From an uncultured Clostridiaceae bacterium (GTDB taxonomy: Bacteria > Bacillota > Clostridia > Clostridiales > Clostridiaceae): 64,000 nt of DNA. Both the position numbers and the translations under genes were made by a program. Below the pieces are notes generated by a model. It had not been told where the DNA came from. It searched no databases and saw only the letters and a list, made by a program, of their open reading frames with translations. This document shows, in pieces, positions 1 to 7,179 of the stretch (position 1 is its first letter; every line of letters begins with the position of its first letter). The stretch lies in the NCBI GenBank assembly GCA_946405135.1, contig CAMJGD010000017.1, forward strand, positions 1-64,000. Direction: 5' to 3'.

Positions 1-592
1 TAAAAGTATGCGTTAGCCTATTACTACTAGTGTTTTTCTCCCAGCTTTCTGGACCTGTTGTGACCCAATTAAAATAATCGTTCTTCCTGTTTGTTTCTTT
101 AATTTTATTAGTTGTAGCTCTGGTTACTGTAACAACAGGGTAAATCCATTTTGTATAGATTTCTTTTCCGCCGTCGTCAAGAATTTTGGTTGTCTGCGTC
201 TTGCCATTTGTTTTAGTAAAATCGTAGGCTGTTACCTTCGTGTTACCTTCTCCCCCCGCTAGGCGGTTAAATACAGGCTTTATATCCGTATCAAACTGGA
301 TGTATGCTGGCGCATGTACCTTGCGTATATAAGGGTTCTCCTTCGTGCCAGGCTTATTAGCTTCGCTACTGCCTTTTTTAGCCTTACCTGGAGCTGTCTT
401 GCTACCTCCGCCACCTTTACTGCCTTTATCGATACTTCCTCCACCACCAGGAGTCTTGATTTTTTCATTTCCTTCTGGTGGGTCATCTGGATTCAAGGTA
501 ATTTCTTTTTCTTCAGCAAAAGCGCTTGTACTGAATAAAGTAATAAATGTTAATGCTATAATTAAGGTTTTCTTTAAATTATTTCTTTTCAT
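1..592 (-). CDS. Secreted low-complexity protein, partial (3' end outside the window)
   Basis: This open frame runs off the left edge, so only the first 197 codons are seen. The ATG at 592 follows a clear ribosome site (GGAGG five bases upstream). The protein starts with a typical signal peptide: a KRNNLKK basic stretch, a hydrophobic core, and a likely cut after SAFA. A Gly/Ser/Lys-rich linker follows, containing two GGGGS stretches, and then a more ordered region with several Trp and Tyr residues. I recognise no family. It lies in the same direction as the next two or three genes and probably belongs to the same integrated element, perhaps as a surface or conjugation-related protein. That role is inference from position only. 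Base composition in the linker is richer in G and C than its neighbours. Confidence 0.75.
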   Translation of the reverse strand, partial: MKRNNLKKTLIIALTFITLFSTSAFAEEKEITLNPDDPPEGNEKIKTPGGGGSIDKGSKGGGGSKTAPGKAKKGSSEANKPGTKENPYIRKVHAPAYIQFDTDIKPVFNRLAGGEGNTKVTAYDFTKTNGKTQTTKILDDGGKEIYTKWIYPVVTVTRATTNKIKETNRKNDYFNWVTTGPESWEKNTSSNRLTHTF

Positions 593-660
593 ATTTCCTC
601 CATTAATTTTAATATTTTATACATAAAAATATATAAACAATTCATATGTATAAAAGCAAA

Positions 661-688
661 AAAAAATAGGCTTTTAAACCTATTTTTT
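661..688. terminator. Bidirectional hairpin terminator
   Basis: AAAAAATAGG and CCTATTTTTT form a perfect 10-bp inverted repeat around an 8-base loop, with A/T tracts on both sides. The stop codon of the gene at 683-1270 lies inside the right arm. It would end leftward transcription of that gene. Confidence 0.75.
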
Positions 689-1270
689 TAACGGAACATT
701 AAAGTTCATAACTTTATATTTATTATCACTGTCTAAAACTACAATTGAGCTTGAATCATTTAATTTAGATTCTTCTTCGTCACCAACGACAATACAATCA
801 TAAATTATTTTAAAAGCATTAAAGTCTTTATCTTTTAATTCATACTCAGTTTTTTTAATTTCTTTAATATTTAAAGATTTTAATTCTGACTTATAGGGAT
901 TTTGTTTTCCTTCAGTATTTCTCTTAAGAGTTATGTTTGTTAAAGCTGGATGAGTAGTTTCCCTTATAATTTTTTCCTGCTTTTTAACTTGTTCTGCATC
1001 ATTATAATCTATGGTGTAAATAGCATTATAAAGGCTTTGGAAGACAGCTTGTGCTTTTTCTGCATCTAAAACTACTTCTGTATCTTTTTTCTGCTCCTCA
1101 GTAGGAGCTTTTTCTTTATCATCCTCAACTACCTTATTAGCTTTTTCTACAATCTCTGTAGTTTTAGCTGGTACTTCCTGCTTACTATTTTGGTAAACAT
1201 TATATCCTATCAGGCTACCTACTACCAACACAGTAATTGTAACTATTGTAATTATTATTTTTTTATTCAT
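680..1270 (-). CDS. Single-pass membrane-anchored protein of unknown function
   Basis: This is a 196-residue protein. Residues 4-24 form one hydrophobic membrane segment (IIITIVTITVLVVGSLIGY). A charged Lys/Glu-rich linker spans about 28-65, and a mixed alpha/beta extracellular domain covers about 68-196. The arrangement (N-terminal anchor, linker, compact outer domain ending in a strand-rich region) resembles NTF2-like accessory proteins found in integrative and conjugative elements, but I cannot confirm the family. The ATG is preceded by AGGAGAG. The gene reads the same way as the secreted protein to its left. Its stop codon is embedded in a terminator hairpin. Confidence 0.75.
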   Translation of the reverse strand: MNKKIIITIVTITVLVVGSLIGYNVYQNSKQEVPAKTTEIVEKANKVVEDDKEKAPTEEQKKDTEVVLDAEKAQAVFQSLYNAIYTIDYNDAEQVKKQEKIIRETTHPALTNITLKRNTEGKQNPYKSELKSLNIKEIKKTEYELKDKDFNAFKIIYDCIVVGDEEESKLNDSSSIVVLDSDNKYKVMNFNVPLKK

Positions 1271-1461
1271 CTTCTTTTTCTCTCCTTTTTTTTTAAAATT
1301 TATTTTATAAACATATATAAATAATTCATGTGCGATAAGTCAAAAATTTTTTTTTTAACATGATAATAAGAATATTTTAGCATATTTTAGATTTTAATGC
1401 AATTATTTGTATTTTATGCGTTATTTTATAAATAATCTATCTTTTACATTTTACACTTAAA

Positions 1462-1785
1462 TTATTGCTGTAAATCTGCAATTATTAAATCTAATTCTAT
1501 TTTACATTTATCTAATAAATCTTCTATATCTTTTATATCTAGGTAGCTTTTAATAGAAAATACTTTTATGCTATCATTATAGTTATTATTTTTATTTTTG
1601 TATTCTTTGTAACTACCACCTCGCGCCTCTAGTGCCCAATCTATCTCTCCATTTGCGTAAATATATATATTATACCAACCACGATTAATTGTATTTTTAC
1701 TTTCTAGTACCTCTCTAGCAACTTCTTCAGCTAAGTCTAAAATTTTATACTTGTTTTCTTTTATAACGTCTACTAATCCACGCAT
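1462..1785 (-). CDS. Hypothetical small protein of the integrated element
   Basis: This 107-residue protein has a strong ribosome site (AGGAGG) upstream of its ATG. It starts with a helical segment (DVIKENKYKILDLAEEVARE), has a central Trp/Tyr-rich strand region (GWYNIYIYANGEIDWALEA), and ends in a helical segment. No signal peptide or membrane segment is present. It is downstream of the excisionase-like gene, with an 18-base gap, so the two are probably cotranscribed. I do not recognise the family. Confidence 0.7.
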   Translation of the reverse strand: MRGLVDVIKENKYKILDLAEEVAREVLESKNTINRGWYNIYIYANGEIDWALEARGGSYKEYKNKNNNYNDSIKVFSIKSYLDIKDIEDLLDKCKIELDLIIADLQQ

Positions 1786-1803
1786 ATGCTTTCCTCCTGA
1801 CTA

Positions 1804-2094
1804 TTAACCTAAAATGGCACTACATGTATTTATTAATCCTTTTATTGTATTTAATTCTGTTTTATATTTATTTAATTCTTGCTTAAGCTTTGCAATTTCT
1901 AAGTCCTTGCTTATATCTGCATTGCTATTATTTATACCTAAGTAAGTGTTTAAATTTTGTCTTGTAACATAATAAGGTAGTCCTCTTTTTACCGCTTTAA
2001 GTTCGCCTTTTCTTATTGCGGCACTTAATTTTTGTGTGCTAAACTCTGGGTACTCTACGTTAATTTGTTTTAGTGTTAGTAATTCTTCTCTCAT
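1804..2094 (-). CDS. Excisionase-like DNA-binding protein
   Basis: This 96-residue protein has an N-terminal region (about 5-55) that fits a MerR/HTH_17-type winged helix used by excisionases. It reads LTLKQINVEYPEFSTQKLSA, then a basic turn (IRKGELKAVKRG), then a strand and a helix (PYYVTRQNLNTYL). Residues 60-96 form a coiled coil likely to mediate dimerisation. It is divergent from the integrase gene across a 175-bp region holding back-to-back promoters. In integrative elements such a protein usually bends DNA at the attachment site and biases the integrase towards excision. That role is inferred from size, fold and position. The ATG follows AGGAGATAG. Confidence 0.7.
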   Translation of the reverse strand: MREELLTLKQINVEYPEFSTQKLSAAIRKGELKAVKRGLPYYVTRQNLNTYLGINNSNADISKDLEIAKLKQELNKYKTELNTIKGLINTCSAILG

Positions 2095-2145
2095 TTTTTT
2101 CTATCTCCTTTTGTAATTTTTCATATTTTTAAAAACGGATATTAT

Positions 2146-2231
2146 TATATAGTGTATTTTTATATATAAAGTCAAGTATTTTTCAAATTTTATTTTTTTA
2201 CTTGACTTTCTTACATTAAATCTCCTATGAA
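2146..2231. promoter_or_regulatory. Divergent promoter region with symmetrical -35 boxes
   Basis: An 11-bp perfect inverted repeat (AAAGTCAAGTA at 2168-2178, TACTTGACTTT at 2199-2209) contains one TTGACT -35 box in each arm. Rightwards, TTGACT (2202-2207) is 18 bp from TATGAA (2226-2231) and would serve the integrase. Leftwards, TTGACT (complement of 2170-2175) is 18 bp from TATATA (2146-2151) and would serve the excisionase-like gene. One regulator binding the inverted repeat could control both. Confidence 0.55.
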
Positions 2232-2269
2232 ATAGCATCAAAATTTATCATAAGAAGGAGATAATTATT

Positions 2270-3382
2270 ATGAAAATAACACAAGTTTCGTCCAATAACT
2301 GGAAAGCATCTGAAAGCTTAGGATATGTGAATGGAAAACAAGTTAAAATAAGAAAACAAGGCTTTAAAACTAAAAAAGAGGCTAAAGAATGGCTAATGAC
2401 CGAAATTGAGAAATATAGAAATGGATTTACACCTAGTAATGGTAATATTTTATTTAAAGATTATATAACAAGTTGGTTCAATGATTTTAAATCAATCAGT
2501 TTAGCATATAATACAAGAGCTAATTATATAAGTAGAATAAATACTTATATAATTCCATACTTTGGTCAATATAAGCTAAATGAGATAAATAATCAGTTAG
2601 TACAAAACTTTTATAATAACCTAATAAAACAGGGATTAAAACCATCGTCCGTAAAAAAAATTATAGAAATACTCTCCGGCGTTTTTAAGTATGCTTACAA
2701 AAATAAACTTATATATAATATTCCTTTGGATATAAGCAGACAACCTTTAGATAAGCCTAAACTAGAGGTTTGGACAAAGCAGGAAGTTGATTACTTTTTA
2801 GATAAAATTAAAGATTCCTATTTATATCTTCCTGTATTTATGGAAGTACTTATTGGTACAAGACCTGCAGAACTATGCGCTATAAAATGGAGTGATATAG
2901 ATTTTATTAATAATAAAGTTAGTATAAATAAACAGGTAATTGTAAATAGAGAAAATAGCATTTTATATCTGACTGATACTTTAAAAACAACTACCAGTCA
3001 CAGAGTAATTACAATTCCACCAATATTAACTTATTATCTTAAAGAAGTTAAGTCTGAAAGAGAGGCTGATGATAATGACTTTATAATAAAAGAACTTTCA
3101 TCAGAAAATAAAATGTGCAATCCTAATAACCTAAATGCAAACTTTACATCAAAAATTAACTCGTTAAATAAGTCTAATACTGGAAAGTTAAGCTATATAA
3201 GTTTTAATGGATTAAGACATACTCATGCAACATTACTAGTTCAAAATGGAGAAAATATAAAAACAATAAGTAAAAGATTAGGTCATAAGGATATAAATAC
3301 TACACTTAAATACTACACTCATGTTACAGCGGAAATGGAAAACAATACAGCAACTTTACTAAATAATATATTTTCTAAATAA
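2270..3382 (+). CDS. int: Tyrosine recombinase (integrase) with an altered HxxR motif
   Basis: This 370-residue phage/ICE-type site-specific recombinase would catalyse element integration and excision. Residues 1-50 are an arm-type DNA-binding domain, about 60-150 a SAM-like core-binding domain, and 165-360 the catalytic domain. Visible active-site residues are R198 (IGTRPAEL), probable K239, R316 (GLRHTHATL), H339 (LGHKD) and the nucleophile Y349 (KYYTHV). The His expected in the H-x-x-R motif is Asn here (N313 in FNGLRHT). AAT differs by one base from CAT, so this may be a recent damaging mutation. The ATG has an AAGGAG ribosome site. A terminator follows directly, and the distal end of CRISPR array 1 starts 70 bp downstream. 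Confidence 0.93.
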   Translation: MKITQVSSNNWKASESLGYVNGKQVKIRKQGFKTKKEAKEWLMTEIEKYRNGFTPSNGNILFKDYITSWFNDFKSISLAYNTRANYISRINTYIIPYFGQYKLNEINNQLVQNFYNNLIKQGLKPSSVKKIIEILSGVFKYAYKNKLIYNIPLDISRQPLDKPKLEVWTKQEVDYFLDKIKDSYLYLPVFMEVLIGTRPAELCAIKWSDIDFINNKVSINKQVIVNRENSILYLTDTLKTTTSHRVITIPPILTYYLKEVKSEREADDNDFIIKELSSENKMCNPNNLNANFTSKINSLNKSNTGKLSYISFNGLRHTHATLLVQNGENIKTISKRLGHKDINTTLKYYTHVTAEMENNTATLLNNIFSK

Positions 3383-3411
3383 GACAATAATAAGACAATA
3401 TATAAAAATTA

Positions 3412-3442
3412 AAACGGCTCAAACCTATTATTTGAGCCGTTT
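3412..3442 (+). terminator. Rho-independent terminator after the integrase
   Basis: AAACGGCTCAAA (3412-3423) and TTTGAGCCGTTT (3431-3442) form a perfect 12-bp stem with a 7-base loop, followed by a T-rich stretch. It lies between the integrase stop and the distal end of array 1, so it could also stop leftward transcripts leaving the array. Confidence 0.8.
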
Positions 3443-3452
3443 CTTATACTTT

Positions 3453-6400
3453 AATAGTATCCCTTATAGGTATTCTAAAAACACTTCTATCATAATTTCT
3501 CCTTTAATACATAGATTATAATAGTATCCCTCATAGGTATTCTAAAAACTATTAACGCTGTCCTCAGCTCTAAAATAGCCTTTAGGAAATAGTATCCCTC
3601 ATAGGTATTCTAAAAACCTACCAGCTCCATAACACATGAAAAAGCACTGTTCAGAATAGTATCCCTCATAGGTATTCTAAAAACAATGATGCAGCAGTAG
3701 ACAAAGTTATAGAAAGCATAATAGTATCCCTCATAGGTATTCTAAAAACATAAAAATCTATTTGGTATATGCCCCTCTCTTCTTAAAATAGTATCCCTCA
3801 TAGGTATTCTAAAAACCCTCTGGACATAGCATTTGTTTTTTCTCTTTATCAACAAAATAGTATCCCTCATAGGTATTCTAAAAACAAACAGCCAATACAA
3901 CTATTGGGGACTTAAAGAAAAAAATAGTATCCCTCATAGGTATTCTAAAAACGCAAAAGTATCAATGGCTGATAAAGTAGACCAAATGGAATAGTATCCC
4001 TCATAGGTATTCTAAAAACTATCTCCATTCTGTTGTACTCAACCTCTATATCTCAATAGTATCCCTCATAGGTATTCTAAAAACGGTTTCTCATTATTTC
4101 AAGTGTATCTGCAACATCTATAATAGTATCCCTCATAGGTATTCTAAAAACTGAAGTAATATATAAAGATGAAGTAAAGAATATAACAAAATAGTATCCC
4201 TCATAGGTATTCTAAAAACCTGACCACCTAGGCAGACTTAATGCATCAGATTTTAGAATAGTATCCCTCATAGGTATTCTAAAAACGCCAGATAAATTTG
4301 AAATAAAGCTCGTAGATGATGTAATAGTATCCCTCATAGGTATTCTAAAAACACTTATTTCAATAACAGATATTAATGATTTAAATGTAATAGTATCCCT
4401 CATAGGTATTCTAAAAACGCCTTAGCGACCTCATAGGGACTATCAACTTTGCCAAATAGTATCCCTCATAGGTATTCTAAAAACGGATAGTGAGGTATTT
4501 CATTTTGGGTTAAAATCAGAAATAGTATCCCTCATAGGTATTCTAAAAACCTTTGTGGTGGTGGCAGCATACACCTAGAAAAACAGTAATAGTATCCCTC
4601 ATAGGTATTCTAAAAACTTCATTTTGATTATTTCCTAGAACCCATTCAACAAAAATAGTATCCCTCATAGGTATTCTAAAAACTTAATAGCTGCTATGGC
4701 TTTCTTTTTATCTTCTGGAATAGTATCCCTCATAGGTATTCTAAAAACATACTACCAAAGAAGAGAAGATAGAGGAAAGATACAAAATAGTATCCCTCAT
4801 AGGTATTCTAAAAACTTCCACTCACCCCGAATAAATGACCTTTTTGCACAAATAGTATCCCTCATAGGTATTCTAAAAACTCTGTTTCATCCTCGAATTG
4901 TTTTATCATATCTAAAATAGTATCCCTCATAGGTATTCTAAAAACTCAATATCTCTCATAACTGCATTTATCTTTTGATAAATAGTATCCCTCATAGGTA
5001 TTCTAAAAACATAAAACTAGGAAATGTATCTAATTTACTTTCATTATAATAGTATCCCTCATAGGTATTCTAAAAACGTGCATTAGGCACCAATTCATTC
5101 ATAGCATATCTGAATAGTATCCCTCATAGGTATTCTAAAAACGCTTTTTATTTATATACTTGGTATTTATCTTATTAAAAAATAGTATCCCTCATAGGTA
5201 TTCTAAAAACCTAACAGGGAATATGATATTATTCTCCTACAGAGAAAATAGTATCCCTCATAGGTATTCTAAAAACAAGAAAACCCTAGTATTGAAAGAC
5301 TTGAAATATTAGCAATAGTATCCCTCATAGGTATTCTAAAAACTCATGCCAAACTGTTTCTAACTGTTTCTCATAGCTAATAGTATCCCTCATAGGTATT
5401 CTAAAAACCTCCATCTGTTATTTCCTTCTTTATCTGTATATTTATTAATAGTATCCCTCATAGGTATTCTAAAAACAATTAAAAAAACAAGAGTAAAACT
5501 TGAAATTCATTCATAGTATCCCTCATAGGTATTCTAAAAACCTTCTTTATCTAGTATAGGTTTCATATAAGACTTTTATTCATAGTATCCCTCATAGGTA
5601 TTCTAAAAACAAAGCAATGGGCGCTGATATTGCCAGTGCTAACTACCAGCATAGTATCCCTCATAGGTATTCTAAAAACGCTTCATACTTCCAAGGTGTT
5701 TTCCTGCCGTCTCCGTCATAGTATCCCTCATAGGTATTCTAAAAACTAAGAAGAGAGGGGCATATACCAAATAGATTTTTATCATAGTATCCCTCATAGG
5801 TATTCTAAAAACTGGGATTAGGAATACAAGCTTCAGAATATGAAAATGCATAGTATCCCTCATAGGTATTCTAAAAACTTTATATACTTGGTATTTATCT
5901 TATTAAAATAATCTAACATAGTATCCCTCATAGGTATTCTAAAAACTCTGCATTTCCTCCCTGGCAGTAAGCTTTATAGAGCATAGTATCCCTCATAGGT
6001 ATTCTAAAAACGCAAAAATTGAAGTTGTAGATGAGGAAACTCAAAAATCATAGTATCCCTCATAGGTATTCTAAAAACTAAATTAAAAAAACAAGAGTAA
6101 AACTTGAAATTCATTCCATAGTATCCCTCATAGGTATTCTAAAAACATGCAAAAAGATGAGATGAGTAAAGCAGAAAATTTTCTACATAGTATCCCTCAT
6201 AGGTATTCTAAAAACTCTTCACCATGAATGTTAACTCTAGGTACATTGCGTATCATAGTATCCCTCATAGGTATTCTAAAAACAATAGGCACCATATCCA
6301 TCCCTCCATAAAATATGTTACATAGTATCCCTCATAGGTATTCTAAAAACAATTATTTAAAAATCCCAATATTAGAACCTCCTTACTTCATAGTATCCCT

Positions 6401-6760
6401 CATAGGTATTCTAAAAACGTAAACTTTGTAACTGCAAGCCCTGACCCTGCAATGAAAGCATAGTATCCCTCATAGGTATTCTAAAAACATATTTATTAAT
6501 CTGAAGCCTTCCACTCACCCCGAACATAGTATCCCTCATAGGTATTCTAAAAACTATTATCTCCATTCTGTTGTACTCAACCTCTATATCTCCATAGTAT
6601 CCCTCATAGGTATTCTAAAAACGAATTAAGTCCACCTAAAAAGTCAGCCATTTCAGATTTCCATAGTATCCCTCATAGGTATTCTAAAAACGTATTGGTT
6701 AACAAAGAAAGGTTGCGATATGGTAGCCAACATAGTATCCCTCATAGGTATTCTAAAAAC
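3453..6760 (-). CRISPR. CRISPR array 1: 50 repeats, 49 spacers, variant handle
   Basis: I counted 50 repeats of 30 bp with spacers of about 35-39 bp. On the plus strand, repeats 1-31 begin AATAGTATCCC and repeats 32-50 begin CATAGTATCCC. All end CATAGGTATTCTAAAAAC except repeat 1, which has CCCTTATAGG. The leader is on the right (6761-6904), so crRNAs are read leftwards. In crRNA sense the repeat starts GTTTTTAGAATACC, identical to array 2, but ends GGGATACTATT or GGGATACTATG, not GGGATTGAAAC. The 8-base handle left by Cas6-type cleavage would therefore differ. Five spacer pairs within the array come from the same or overlapping targets. The III-D operon lies directly upstream on the leader side. 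Confidence 0.98.
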
Positions 6761-6904
6761 CCATTAGATATAGAATACTACAGCCTTTCCATTTATGTCA
6801 ACAGATGTAAATGGAAAGGCTGTGTGTGGTAAGGTGCTTTGTTAAGCCATTGATATTTTCGTCGATGTCCAGTGTTTTTTGCACTATCGTAGGTAGACGA
6901 AAAT
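6761..6904 (-). promoter_or_regulatory. Leader of CRISPR array 1
   Basis: About 144 bp next to repeat 50 are almost identical to the leader of array 2 and clearly related to that of array 3. It contains a perfect 16-bp inverted repeat (6780-6795 with 6808-6823, arms starting ACAGCCTTTCC). A second 9-bp inverted repeat (ATTTTCGTC 6855-6863, GACGAAAAT 6896-6904) encloses a block that is conserved in all three leaders (GTCCAGTGTTTTTTGCACTAT). New spacers are added at this end. Confidence 0.9.
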
Positions 6905-7179
6905 AATAAATAAATATTTATTATAAAATCTAAAAATTTATTTAATATTGATCAACACATATCCTTACATTTTTCAAATATTTTTTAATAGTATTAAGCA
7001 TACTGCAAACTAGACTTTGAAAATTTTTATCTGCCTTTTGTTATAAACTACTACAATCTATAAAGGATATAAGTTTTGTTGGCAATACTCTCCATTGGGA
7101 CAAGTTTGCCCACACTAATAAGATAATTTTTATTTCATTTATACCAAAGTACTTACTCTATATTAATAACTTTGATATG
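6905..7179. other. Intergenic region between array 1 leader and type III-D operon
   Basis: No open frame or clear hairpin is seen here. The first part (about 6905-7000) is weakly similar to the sequence beyond the array 3 leader (41223-41320): both contain CTAAA, ATTAAATAT-like and TTTTGCAAATA-like blocks. The duplicated leader unit may therefore once have been longer than the conserved 145 bp. The promoter for array 1 should lie here or in the leader, reading left. Confidence 0.45.

Noticed and set aside
280..626. Short frames on both strands at the left edge (280-486, 314-538, 345-626)
   Set aside because: They are shadows of the secreted-protein gene that runs off the left edge from ATG 592, which has the signal peptide and ribosome site.
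3381..3401. Direct repeat TAAGACAATA as the attachment core of the integrated element
   Set aside because: The two copies are adjacent, and no matching copy at another element boundary can be seen in this window, so it is only mentioned as a possibility.
4212..4403. Open frames inside the CRISPR arrays with repeated peptides such as IPMRDTI or VSIPHRYSKN
   Set aside because: They are translations of the CRISPR repeat and spacers. They have no ribosome sites and break at random. The same applies to 5672-5863, 19736-19918 and the other frames inside arrays 2 and 3.
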